Assembly (NCBI RefSeq): GCF_900141795.1
Contig: NZ_FSRE01000002.1
Location: 434,001-498,000, forward strand
Origin: Sulfurivirga caldicuralii
Lineage (GTDB): Bacteria; Pseudomonadota; Gammaproteobacteria; Thiomicrospirales; Thiomicrospiraceae
Direction of reading: 5' to 3'
Length of the DNA: 64,000 nt
Within the stretch, counting starts at the first letter, position 1, and each line of letters begins with the position of its first letter. Shown here one piece after another: positions 17,718 through 25,865 of this stretch. The translations under genes and the position numbers were made by a program. The notes under the pieces are model-generated. The model saw only the letters and a list, made by a program, of their open reading frames with translations. It did not search any database and was not told the origin of the DNA.

Positions 17718-18311
17718 TCAATGCTGCTGGCCGGCTTCGATGCAGTTCATGCGCGCATCACAGTTCAATTCAATGGGTTGATACGCCTCTTCCGGGTAGC
17801 ACCCGCCATCCGGGCAGTCGCCGGTGTAAACGAAGTTCTGGCGGAAGAAATTCTTGTCAACATAGACCTCCAGCACGGTCTCGTAGTTATGATCCGCCAT
17901 GGGGGTCACACTGACGATACGTGCACCGCGCACCACGGCGTTCACTCGCGCACGGAAGCTGTCGTTTTTGGCCATCATGGCGGAAACAGTGGTGTTGGAG
18001 TCGATCTTGATGCCATAGATCTGCTCGGCCAGTGAACGATAGGCATCCAGCTTGGAAGCACGGATCGCCATCAGGCGGCGCTGACCGGGCGTATAAACTT
18101 CATAGGTGCTTTCTGAACCGTAACCGATGCCGACAATCTTGATCAGCTCCGGCTTCTTGCGTTGCTGAGCAGACTGAACCTTCTTCGGCGCTACCTTAAT
18201 GACCACCTGCTGGGGTTCAGCCGGTTGCGTCTGCTGCATGGCACAGCCGCTCAGAACCAGCGTCGCCGCAATGATGCCAAGAGCCAGGGCGCGGATTGTT
18301 GTCTTTATCAT
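17718..18311 (-). CDS. LPP20/FlgP-like outer membrane lipoprotein
   Basis: This 197-residue protein has a lipoprotein signal with lipobox LVLSGC (Cys23) and a mature domain with RRLMAIRASKLDAYRSLAEQIYGIKID, the signature of the LPP20 family, which includes FlgP of polar flagella. A Cys-rich tail (GDCPDGGCYPEEAYQPIELNCDARMNC) is unusual and could carry two disulfides. The start follows an AAGGAG site. Flagellar genes are not adjacent, so a FlgP role is only a possibility. Confidence 0.8.
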   Translation of the reverse strand: MIKTTIRALALGIIAATLVLSGCAMQQTQPAEPQQVVIKVAPKKVQSAQQRKKPELIKIVGIGYGSESTYEVYTPGQRRLMAIRASKLDAYRSLAEQIYGIKIDSNTTVSAMMAKNDSFRARVNAVVRGARIVSVTPMADHNYETVLEVYVDKNFFRQNFVYTGDCPDGGCYPEEAYQPIELNCDARMNCIEAGQQH

Positions 18312-18370
18312 GATAGTACTCCTTCTTTTGCCGAGTTTCTTGTTTTGGGATGACATGAGCACTGCCTGTC

Positions 18371-19636
18371 TCATGGGTATGAATTCACATGTGCCGGGTC
18401 GAAGGGCGTGGCGCGGTAGAAGTAGTCTTCACGGCCCTCCTGTGCCTTTTTCGTCTTATCGGCCGCTTTCTTTTTGGCTTCAGCCTGTTTTTTCAGCAGG
18501 ATCTGCATCCTTTTCAGCTGCACCAGCAGTGTGCGGTAGTCCTCCTGCAGACGCACCAGACGGCTGTAAATAGCCTCCACTTTCTTGTGCGTGCGGGTCA
18601 GACGACTGTTTACGCTGCCCAGCGTTTTCTTCACATCCGGATCCACTGCCACCGTTGTCGGGGCGGCAGCGGTCTGAACCGGGGCGGCAGCATGGCCTGC
18701 CGTAGCGACCGTTTCATGCCCGCCATGCGTTGCGCCATGCGTTGCGCCATGGGTGTCGCCGCCATGTGCTGCAGCAGCCGCCGGGCCGTGCATTGGTGCT
18801 GCATGGGCTGCGGCTTGCGCCGCCAATCCCGGATTGGCTTCTTCCAGCTTGCCCAGATCGCTATTGATCTGTTCCAGCTGGTAGCTGAGCGCATCGATTT
18901 TTTTCTCGATGGCCTCCAGCGCCTTGTCCTGCTGACTCGTTTTGACCACCACGTGCTCGACGCCCGCCTTCACATCCTCCAGCAGCGCATGACTCTCTTC
19001 ATCCAGATGATGATTGGAGGCCGACACCGCTGCCCAGGTCGTCAACCCGAGCCCTATAACCACCAGCGTGGTGAGCGTTATGCCGAATATGAGTATGAGT
19101 TTCTTCAAGGTATCCATTTCTTCCGCCGTCAGTTCGTCTTTGGTTTCGAATTTTTCAGCCAGAGGCTGTTTGAAATGTTCCGGTATGGGTTCTGCCTCTT
19201 CCTCGGCCGGTGGGGGCTGCTCCTGCGCCTCTGCTTGCGGTTTTTCCACTGGCGGGCCAGCCTCTACCGGTTCGTCCTCATCTTCCTTCTCCGGCTCGGG
19301 AATAAAGTCTTCTATTGCCTCATCCTGTTCAGGTTCCGCCTGCTCCGGCACGGCATCAGCCAGCGCGGCGAACGGATCCTCTTCACTCTCTTCGGCCACT
19401 TCAGGCGCTGTTTCGGCTTCAGCGGGGGTCTCATCCATGTCCGCTTCCGAAGCCTCCGCCTCTCCCTCTGACTGCGCCGCCTCTGATGTTTCTTCAGATG
19501 GCGCGTCTGCTTCCGTGGCATCTGCCACATCCGTTTCTACAGCCTCTTCCGCTGCAGCAGCGGCCTGCTCTGCCTCTTCGAGCAGCGCATCAATGCTATC
19601 CAGTTCGCTGAGTTCGTCTTTCGTATCTCGAGCCAC
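18371..19636 (-). CDS. Acidic single-span membrane protein with periplasmic coiled coil and His-rich segment
   Basis: No family was recognised for this 421-residue protein. Residues 1-175 are a Glu/Ala/Pro-rich, presumably disordered cytoplasmic domain. Residues 178-206 form one membrane helix (LILIFGITLTTLVVIGLGL). The periplasmic part has a coiled coil (about 215-267), a His/Ala/Gly segment (277-315, with THGATHGATHGGH), a second coiled coil (335-395) and a basic tail ending in an aromatic stretch. The plan recalls envelope-spanning linker proteins. It lies 12 bases behind the LpoA-like gene and 59 bases before the LPP20 lipoprotein. Confidence 0.7.
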   Translation of the reverse strand: MARDTKDELSELDSIDALLEEAEQAAAAAEEAVETDVADATEADAPSEETSEAAQSEGEAEASEADMDETPAEAETAPEVAEESEEDPFAALADAVPEQAEPEQDEAIEDFIPEPEKEDEDEPVEAGPPVEKPQAEAQEQPPPAEEEAEPIPEHFKQPLAEKFETKDELTAEEMDTLKKLILIFGITLTTLVVIGLGLTTWAAVSASNHHLDEESHALLEDVKAGVEHVVVKTSQQDKALEAIEKKIDALSYQLEQINSDLGKLEEANPGLAAQAAAHAAPMHGPAAAAAHGGDTHGATHGATHGGHETVATAGHAAAPVQTAAAPTTVAVDPDVKKTLGSVNSRLTRTHKKVEAIYSRLVRLQEDYRTLLVQLKRMQILLKKQAEAKKKAADKTKKAQEGREDYFYRATPFDPAHVNSYP

Positions 19637-19648
19637 AAGCTGTCCTGA

Positions 19649-20944
19649 TTATTCGTCGGATAACGTCTTCATCAACGGCTGCCACTGCGGACCGCGTTCA
19701 TGCACATAGGGCACGAAGGTCACCTTCAATTGCCCGTCAGCCCAGTCCAATCGCCCCAGTGGCGTCATCACCGCCTGGGAAGGCTCTACCTGAAGGCGCT
19801 TGGCCACACTCTCACCCAAAGCACGGAACATGCCAGTTTCAAAAGTATCCACGTCGGTTTGCCATACAAACGGCGGCAGCATAGCCACCATGGCAGGCCA
19901 GGTTTGCGCTCGCAGTGCACGCGGCAACGTGCGTTGCAACCGTGAAGGCAACCAAACAAATCGGGTGGAAACCTGCCAGAAACCCAGCAATGCACTCATC
20001 TGCTGTGCCTGCGCCAATGAACCCATCATCACCACACTGAACAAATCCGCCCGGGCCCGGGGAACGGTTTTGACGGGATGACTCAGGACATGCTGCAGAT
20101 AGCGGCTACGGTTGCGGCTGGCTTGAATACCCAGACGCGATTGCAGTGCATCACCCAGCCGATGGCGGAAAAAAAGCCAGGTGTTCTGGGCGGAAAGCTG
20201 CTCGAGCGGTGGCAGCTGCCCACGCAGACTGTCCGGCACCACAACCAGATTGATGCCTGACTTGCCGACAATATCATCCATAACCCCAGGCAATTGGTCC
20301 TGCGGACGCAGCGTGAGGCTGAAGCAGGCAGGACACGGCATGCCACGCCGGCTCCGTCCCAGCAGAAGTGTCGGCCATTCCGGTGCCTGTTCCACCCATT
20401 CATCGACCCTGTTCGGTCGCAGGGGCCCCAGCACCCACTCGGGTCGATAAAGCGCCACCATCTGCTGCAATGCTTCGGCATCGAAAAGTTCCGTATCCAG
20501 CACATCCACTGGTGCACAGTCTGCCGCTTTCAGGGCATTCACAATGGCCTGCCCCGCGCTGGCGAGGGGGCCGGACAGCGGCAGCAGGGCCACAAAGGTC
20601 CTGGCACAGGAAAAGGGTGTCGGCCCATGCGCCGATACACTGCCATGGGCGACGGCTGGCACGTCCTTCAACTGCTGCATCAGTCGCGTCCAGCGGGGAC
20701 GATACAGCGGGTAAAAGCGCAACTGTGGTTCGACCGTCTGCAACAGTTCGCGAGCAACCTGGAGACGGCCATCGATCAATGCCATTTCCGCACGAAGAAT
20801 CTTGACTTCCACTTCCACCTGGTCCAACTGGACAGGCGCCTCGACTGACTGCCCCTGACTTGCAGTTGCCAGAAAGCAGAAAGCGGCAAAAATTGCCGCT
20901 TTCAGCCAGTTCATGTTGAAGTGTTCAGCAGTAGGCGTCTTCAT
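19649..20944 (-). CDS. LpoA/LppC-like periplasmic protein without a lipobox
   Basis: The 431 residues have an N-terminal signal (LKAAIFAAFCFLATASQGQS), a short helical region, and a domain containing FVALLPLSGPLASAGQAI, the characteristic opening of the C-terminal periplasmic-binding-like domain of LpoA, the activator of penicillin-binding protein 1A. It is shorter than LpoA (about 600-700 residues) and has no lipobox Cys, so it would be soluble or anchored otherwise. The start overlaps the pepN stop (ATGA); an ATG ten codons in (20914) is an alternative. Function is inferred only by resemblance. Confidence 0.62.
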   Translation of the reverse strand: MKTPTAEHFNMNWLKAAIFAAFCFLATASQGQSVEAPVQLDQVEVEVKILRAEMALIDGRLQVARELLQTVEPQLRFYPLYRPRWTRLMQQLKDVPAVAHGSVSAHGPTPFSCARTFVALLPLSGPLASAGQAIVNALKAADCAPVDVLDTELFDAEALQQMVALYRPEWVLGPLRPNRVDEWVEQAPEWPTLLLGRSRRGMPCPACFSLTLRPQDQLPGVMDDIVGKSGINLVVVPDSLRGQLPPLEQLSAQNTWLFFRHRLGDALQSRLGIQASRNRSRYLQHVLSHPVKTVPRARADLFSVVMMGSLAQAQQMSALLGFWQVSTRFVWLPSRLQRTLPRALRAQTWPAMVAMLPPFVWQTDVDTFETGMFRALGESVAKRLQVEPSQAVMTPLGRLDWADGQLKVTFVPYVHERGPQWQPLMKTLSDE

Positions 20945-23565
20945 GACAGAGTGAGGGATTTCTCCACAATCTCATAGCTGTTGCTCGACAGACTGGGTAC
21001 CTGCAAGATGCGTTCCAACTGTGCCTTCATCAGCGCCTGTCGTGCCGTGTCGAAACGACGCCACTGGGTAAAGGGCGACAGCAGCCGCGCAGCAATCTGC
21101 GGATTGAGCTTGTCCACCTTGAGGATTTCGTCCGCCAGGAATACATAGCCTGACCCGTCTGCACGGTGAAAGGCAGCGCGATTCTGCCCGAATACGCCCA
21201 GCAGACTACGCACACGGTTGGGATTGGTATAGGTGAAATCAGGGTGGCGCGTCAGCATGCGCACATGCTCCAGGGTGTGCGGGTGATCACTGCCCGCCTG
21301 CAGCGCGAACCACTTGTCGATAACCAGCGGATCGTTGCGGAAACGATAGTAGAAGTCGTCCAGCGCCGTCTTGCGCGCCGCATGTTCCACCCCTGTCAGG
21401 GCACGCAAGGCTCCGAAGCGGTCGGTCATGTTATTGGCATGCTGATAGTGGTACAGCGCCTGTTCGATCCACTTGGCCTTACCGGTCTGCACCAGATAGT
21501 GCAGTGCCAGGGTTCGCAGGCTGCGCTTTCCATACTGCTCGGCATTGAAGGTATAGGGCTGATCAAGTTCAGCAGACAGTGTGTCGTAAATGCTCGCCCA
21601 TTGAACTTCAAAACGCTGCGCAAGCTCGCTCTGTAGCGCTTTTCGAGCCTGATGAATCGCCTCCACCGCAATGGTCTCGAACTGCTCGCCCAAGGTGACC
21701 TCATCAGGCAGTGTCAGCGCCAGTGCATGCCAGGCCGGATCTTCCAGGGCAGCCTGCAGGCGCACGCCGACGGCATCGAGATAGGTTTGTGGCCATGCAG
21801 GCGCCTCGCCCCGCTCGATTGCAGTGACCGCCTCCATCAGCGCCTTGAGGGCAAGAGTATTGAGTGCATCCCAGCGCAGGAAGTCGTCGGGGTCGTGCGC
21901 TGCCAGCAGGGCCCATTCCGCGTCATCAAGATCTGTCTCCAGAATCACCGGCGCAGAGAAGTCCCGCAACAGCGCCGGCACTGCACCCTCCGGCACCTGC
22001 TCGAGCACCAGTTGCTGATGGCGGGTATCGAACAGATGGACATACTCCATGCCCAGTTCTTCACCCCCTACCACCAACGGTAGAGGATTGCCTGAGGCAT
22101 CCAGCAATCCCAAGCGAATTGGAATGGGCAATGGCGTAAAGCCCTCGCCCACTTTTGGCAACGACTGCGTCAAATCCAGCGTCAGGCGTTGCGAGTCCGC
22201 ATCATAGTGACGCCGCACCTTAACATGAGGCGTCCCAGGCTGATCGTACCAGGCTCGCATGGACGACAGGTCTACCCCGTTGGCATCCGCCATGGCCTGA
22301 CGAAAGTCATCCACGGTGACAGCCTGACCATCGTGGCGCTGGAAGTACAGATCCATACCTTTGCGGAAGCCTTCGCGTCCCAGCAGCGTCTGGTAAATAC
22401 GCACCACCTCGGCGCCCTTTTCGTATACCGTCATGGTGTAGAAATTGTCCATCTTGATATAGGACTTGGGCTGGATGGGGTGCGCCATGGGTCCCGCATC
22501 TTCCGGGAACTGATAGCGACGCAAATGAATCACATCCTGAATGCGCTTGATGGACGGCAGCAGCATATCCGCAGTAAATTCCTGATCCCGGAAAACGGTC
22601 AAGCCTTCCTTCAGCGTCAGCTGGAACCAGTCGCGGCAGGTCACCCGATTGCCCGTCCAGTTATGGAAGTATTCGTGCGCCACCACCGACTCGATGCCTT
22701 CATAGTCAGTATCCGTAGCCGTCTCCGGCCTGGCGAGAATGTACTTGGAGTTGAAGATATTGAGACTCTTGTTCTCCATCGCCCCCATGTTGAAGTCATC
22801 CACGGCGACAATATTGAACACGTCCAGGTCGTAACTAAGCCCGAAACGCTCCTCATCCCAGCGCATGGCGCGCTTGAGTGCCTGCATGGCAAACTCGCAG
22901 CGGTCGATATTGTGGGGCTCCACGTAGATGCGCAGCGTCACGTCACGCTCTCCCGCCGTGGTGTAGTGATCTTCGATGAACTGCAGATCGCCCGCCACCA
23001 GCGCAAACAGGTAGCAGGGCTTTTTCCACGGATCGTGCCAGAGCGCATAGTGCTGCCCATCAGGCAAATCCCCCTGCTCAATGAGATTGCCGTTGGATAG
23101 GAGTACCGGATACGCAGACTTGTCCGCTTCGATTCGCACAGTGTAGGTGGCCAGTACATCCGGACGATCCAGAAACGGCGTAATGCGGCGAAACCCTTCA
23201 GCCTCACACTGGGTGCAAAAATTGCCACTGGAAAGATACAGCCCTTCCAGCGCCGTGTTTTCCTTTGGGTTGATGCGATTGCGAATCCGCAGGGTAAAGC
23301 GTTCGGGCACGTCCTCAATGATCAGCCTACCGTCCTCGATCCGCCAGGCTGACTCGCCAAGTTCAATGCCATCCAGTGCAACAGACTCGACAACCAGGTT
23401 TTCCAGATTCAGCTGCAGGGGTTCCTCCGCCCGTTGCCGCCGCATGGCAAGTGTACTGGTGACTCGGGTGGCAACCGGGTCCAGCTGGAAAAGCAGGTGG
23501 ACGTCATCAATGGCAAAAGCGGGGGATTGATAATCTTCAAGGCGGTGTTCAACAGGTGCACGCAT
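20941..23565 (-). CDS. pepN: Aminopeptidase N
   Basis: This M1-family zinc aminopeptidase of 874 residues is the size of the E. coli enzyme. The substrate-anchoring motif GAMEN is in MGAMENKSLN, and the zinc site HExxH in VVAHEYFHNW, with the third ligand Glu in KEGLTVFRDQEF. A helical C-terminal domain follows. It removes N-terminal residues from peptides in the cytoplasm. It starts the leftward unit that continues into the LpoA-like gene with a 4-base overlap. Confidence 0.96.
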   Translation of the reverse strand: MRAPVEHRLEDYQSPAFAIDDVHLLFQLDPVATRVTSTLAMRRQRAEEPLQLNLENLVVESVALDGIELGESAWRIEDGRLIIEDVPERFTLRIRNRINPKENTALEGLYLSSGNFCTQCEAEGFRRITPFLDRPDVLATYTVRIEADKSAYPVLLSNGNLIEQGDLPDGQHYALWHDPWKKPCYLFALVAGDLQFIEDHYTTAGERDVTLRIYVEPHNIDRCEFAMQALKRAMRWDEERFGLSYDLDVFNIVAVDDFNMGAMENKSLNIFNSKYILARPETATDTDYEGIESVVAHEYFHNWTGNRVTCRDWFQLTLKEGLTVFRDQEFTADMLLPSIKRIQDVIHLRRYQFPEDAGPMAHPIQPKSYIKMDNFYTMTVYEKGAEVVRIYQTLLGREGFRKGMDLYFQRHDGQAVTVDDFRQAMADANGVDLSSMRAWYDQPGTPHVKVRRHYDADSQRLTLDLTQSLPKVGEGFTPLPIPIRLGLLDASGNPLPLVVGGEELGMEYVHLFDTRHQQLVLEQVPEGAVPALLRDFSAPVILETDLDDAEWALLAAHDPDDFLRWDALNTLALKALMEAVTAIERGEAPAWPQTYLDAVGVRLQAALEDPAWHALALTLPDEVTLGEQFETIAVEAIHQARKALQSELAQRFEVQWASIYDTLSAELDQPYTFNAEQYGKRSLRTLALHYLVQTGKAKWIEQALYHYQHANNMTDRFGALRALTGVEHAARKTALDDFYYRFRNDPLVIDKWFALQAGSDHPHTLEHVRMLTRHPDFTYTNPNRVRSLLGVFGQNRAAFHRADGSGYVFLADEILKVDKLNPQIAARLLSPFTQWRRFDTARQALMKAQLERILQVPSLSSNSYEIVEKSLTLS

Positions 23566-23590
23566 TGGCTATTCAGTCTCCAGAAATGAC

Positions 23591-23623
23591 AAAGCCTTTC
23601 GTTGCAGTGCAACGAAAGGCTTT
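23591..23623 (-). terminator. Strong hairpin behind pal
   Basis: A perfect 15-bp stem AAAGCCTTTCGTTGC/GCAACGAAAGGCTTT with a 3-base loop, between pal and pepN. The following T run is only three bases, so it may stabilise the pal mRNA end as well as terminate. Confidence 0.7.
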
Positions 23624-23646
23624 CGGTTGAATCGATTCAGTAATGA

Positions 23647-24195
23647 TCAGTGCGGACGGACGAAGGCGTTAATGCCATACACGAATGTTGCACGGCGGTT
23701 TTTCGCCCACGCCTCTTCATTGTGCGCCGGATCCAGCGGATAGGCCTCACCGTAACTTACGGTCTGAATGCGACTGGGGCTGACACCTTCAGCTACCAGC
23801 GCATTGTAGGCTGCATTGGCACGGCGCTCACCCAGTGCCAGGTTGTATTCATCACTGCCACGCTCATCACAGTAACCGGCAATGGTGACTTTCACTTCAG
23901 GATGCGCCGCCATGAACTTGGCATGTTCCTGAATGACGGAGAAGTATTCAGGCTTGATGGCTGACTTGTCAAAATCGAAATGAACACGCTTTTCGCGCAG
24001 AGCCACCATCTGCTGTTGCAGCACCTCGCGAGACTCCACCGCTTCTTCTGCTGCGACGTTTGTCTTGGCTGCGTCCTGAGCCGCTTCTGTTTTCGCTGCT
24101 TCTGCTGGCGTTGCTTCCTGTTTCGGTGTACTGCTACACCCTGTCAGGGCCAGTCCCAGAAAACCTGCCGCAAACAGCATATGAAGTTTTTTCAT
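23647..24195 (-). CDS. pal: Peptidoglycan-associated lipoprotein (Pal/OmpA family)
   Basis: The 182 residues have a lipoprotein signal with lipobox LALTGC (Cys20), a Lys/Glu/Ala-rich linker, and an OmpA-like peptidoglycan-binding domain (VHFDFDKSAI, GYCDERGSDEYNLALGERRA, RIQTVSYGEAYP). Pal tethers the outer membrane to peptidoglycan in the Tol-Pal complex; here it is not next to tolB, so a Pal-like paralogue is possible. The ATG used has an AAGGAG site; a TTG five codons upstream overlaps that site. Confidence 0.88.
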   Translation of the reverse strand: MKKLHMLFAAGFLGLALTGCSSTPKQEATPAEAAKTEAAQDAAKTNVAAEEAVESREVLQQQMVALREKRVHFDFDKSAIKPEYFSVIQEHAKFMAAHPEVKVTIAGYCDERGSDEYNLALGERRANAAYNALVAEGVSPSRIQTVSYGEAYPLDPAHNEEAWAKNRRATFVYGINAFVRPH

Positions 24196-24242
24196 GCCAC
24201 GCTCCTTCAAAAGGTAAGAATGATCAGTTGGATACTGTGCAG

Positions 24243-24270
24243 GATATATGGATCAGGCAATCATTTTCAA
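24243..24270 (-). promoter_or_regulatory. Probable promoter of pal
   Basis: Read leftward: TTGAAA, 16-base spacer, TATATC, about 48 bases ahead of the pal start and just beyond the upstream terminator. Confidence 0.45.
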
Positions 24271-24280
24271 CCCCACCAAC

Positions 24281-24306
24281 AAAAAAACCCGGACATCTGT
24301 CCGGGT
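24281..24306 (-). terminator. Intrinsic terminator downstream of fnr / end of candidate small RNA
   Basis: Read leftward: perfect 9-bp stem ACCCGGACA/TGTCCGGGT with a 2-base core loop (GA), followed by seven T. It lies about 100 bases behind the fnr stop. Confidence 0.9.
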
Positions 24307-24355
24307 CAAGCGGGCTACATTATGGAGGAACCGATCAAATCGATTTCCATCAGCA
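24281..24355 (-). ncRNA. Candidate FNR-dependent small RNA
   Basis: Between the fnr stop and the terminator, a promoter can be read that would produce a transcript of about 75 bases with no plausible coding frame. It contains GGTTCCTCCATAATG, a CU-rich stretch able to pair with Shine-Dalgarno sequences, an AAATCGATTT palindrome, and ends in a strong Rho-independent terminator, the general plan of Hfq-binding trans-acting small RNAs such as FnrS. Sequence homology to FnrS was not seen; the assignment rests on promoter and terminator placement. Confidence 0.5.
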
Positions 24356-24361
24356 GTTCCC

Positions 24362-24403
24362 ATTAAACCCTATTTAAGATAGGGAATACTTGACCCAGAT
24401 CAA
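24362..24403 (-). promoter_or_regulatory. FNR-box (class II) promoter behind fnr
   Basis: Read leftward: TTGATCTGGGTCAA, one mismatch from the FNR consensus TTGAT-N4-ATCAA, and a -10 TTTAAT (5 of 6). With a start near 24355, the box centre is at -41.5, the standard position for FNR-activated class II promoters. Confidence 0.6.
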
Positions 24404-24406
24404 TTT

Positions 24407-25141
24407 TCAGCCACGTTTTCGCGCGCGATAGTGACATTCCGGCTGGGCGCACCCTTCTGCCAGAGCCTGCAAGGCCTCGGCATCGAGAATATCCACCTGC
24501 TTGCGTCGCCAGCTGAGCCAGCCATTGTTCTGAAAACGATTTAATACGCGGGAGAAGGTTTCCGGTGTCAGACCGAGATAAGTGGCCACTTCCCGGTGCA
24601 GAATGGGCAGTCGGAAAGAGGTTGAATCCAGTCCCCGTGCATGAAAGCGATTGGCAATGCTGAGCACAAAGGCGGCAACACGTTCTTCAGCGGTCTTGTT
24701 GAGCAACTGGTCAAAGTGCTCCCGCTCCAGGCGCAGATCCTGGGCCAACATGCTGAGGATCTGGCGATTGAGGGTGGGAATTTTCTGCGCCAGGGTTTCC
24801 AGATCATCGCGGTGGATACGACAGAAGGTGCAATTGTCCAGCGTAATGGCGTCGAAGGGATACACCGGGCTATCAAGCGCTTCCATGCCCAGGACATCAC
24901 CGGGCAGATAAAAGGCATGAATGATCTCATTGCCTGCCTGGTCGAAACGACTCAGCTTGACCACACCCGATTTGAGTGCATAGAGGAAGTCTGCAGCGTC
25001 TCCGGCGCTGAACAGCTGACTGCCACGGGGGATAGCCGGATGAGAGGAAACAATCTGATCCAGCTGTGCGATTTCGTTACTGGACAGACTCTTGGGGAAA
25101 CAGATCCGCTGCAGTCCACAGTGCGCACAGGAAATATGCAT
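24407..25141 (-). CDS. FNR/Anr-type oxygen-responsive transcription regulator
   Basis: This CRP-family protein of 244 residues has the cysteines for an oxygen-labile [4Fe-4S] cluster: Cys5, Cys8 and Cys14 (CAHCGLQRIC) and a fourth among CTFC (104/107). The cyclic-nucleotide-like roll follows, then a helix-turn-helix with recognition helix ETFSRVLNRF, whose E..SR pattern matches FNR and predicts binding to TTGAT-N4-ATCAA. Such a site lies just downstream of its own gene. It should switch gene expression between aerobic and oxygen-limited conditions. The upstream 700 bases hold no gene. Confidence 0.93.
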   Translation of the reverse strand: MHISCAHCGLQRICFPKSLSSNEIAQLDQIVSSHPAIPRGSQLFSAGDAADFLYALKSGVVKLSRFDQAGNEIIHAFYLPGDVLGMEALDSPVYPFDAITLDNCTFCRIHRDDLETLAQKIPTLNRQILSMLAQDLRLEREHFDQLLNKTAEERVAAFVLSIANRFHARGLDSTSFRLPILHREVATYLGLTPETFSRVLNRFQNNGWLSWRRKQVDILDAEALQALAEGCAQPECHYRARKRG

Positions 25142-25415
25142 TGATTCAAGCCCGCTTGGATGGAGTGTACTTATATTTTTATGTGGCGAGATCGGTGCAT
25201 CACCCGTTGCGCTCGCGCCATGGACACAACGCCATGGAGAAGCATCGGATCAACCTCGCCTCGCTTGTGATCATGGTAGGTTGTTGCGCCGTTTTTTTCA
25301 ATGGAAATGATACATTCCCATGCAACCAATCCACTGTCTATTTTTTAATCAGTTTAACGCCAAGCGTTGGAATCATTGGCGATTGCGGCAAGCTTGTTGC
25401 AAACAATGCACAAAG

Positions 25416-25438
25416 TTATCCACAGATTCTGTGGATAA
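25416..25438. promoter_or_regulatory. Inverted pair of perfect DnaA boxes
   Basis: TTATCCACA, 5-base spacer, TGTGGATAA. Both 9-mers match the strongest DnaA box exactly. The flanks (AATGCACAAAG on the left, TGCACACC on the right) are also partly symmetric. Confidence 0.85.
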
Positions 25439-25454
25439 TGCACACCTCAAAAAA

Positions 25455-25467
25455 TATCAATGCCTTA
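25455..25467 (+). promoter_or_regulatory. IHF-consensus match
   Basis: TATCAATGCCTTA fits WATCAA-N4-TTR with no mismatch, preceded by an A-tract, 16 bases from the DnaA box pair. Confidence 0.5.
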
Positions 25468-25865
25468 GGCGCAGAATAACGCCATTATCTCTTTAATTTC
25501 AATCGCTTGCACAACTATTAACAAACAGCTTTAAAAAGTTAACGTTGGTGAGATTTGTGCTTTGTCAACCCGTCAAAGCAAAGTTATTCACCGGATTTTT
25601 TATAAAAGGGGCAAAAGTTATTTATGGAATCTTATCCCTGACCGAGCCCCCGTAACATGCACGAGGTGGATCAGGGTTGATCCCTGCGCCTGATTGACAC
25701 AACCTATCACCACTGCAAGCTCGAATCGCAACCATGGCAGCATCCTGCCGCATCAATAAAAACGCTGCTTCATCGCCAGCCAGAACGCCCCCAGCAAACA
25801 GCCGTTCAGACAGGTTCGACCATCACTTAAAATACAGTCCCTTTAACACTTCAGGATCACAGGCG

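Larger units (their letters stand above)
25142..25865. other. AT-rich gene-free locus with DnaA/IHF sites (possible origin or DnaA-regulatory site)
   Basis: This 724-base gap between divergent fnr and the kinase-Rieske gene has no convincing gene. From about 25280 to 25640 it is markedly AT-rich against GC-rich flanks. It has two perfect DnaA boxes as an inverted pair, an IHF-consensus match 16 bases away, a further near-match TTATTCACC at 25584-25592, AT-rich tracts, several GATC sites, and overlapping palindromes near 25667-25686 (GGATCAGGGTTGATCC and CAGGGTTGATCCCTG). Replication origin, DARS-like or datA-like roles are all possible; dnaA and mnmG are not nearby. Confidence 0.5.

Noticed and set aside
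25066-25479. 137-codon open frame in the AT-rich locus
   Set aside because: It begins inside fnr, runs across the DnaA boxes, and its residues show no domain or codon bias like its neighbours.
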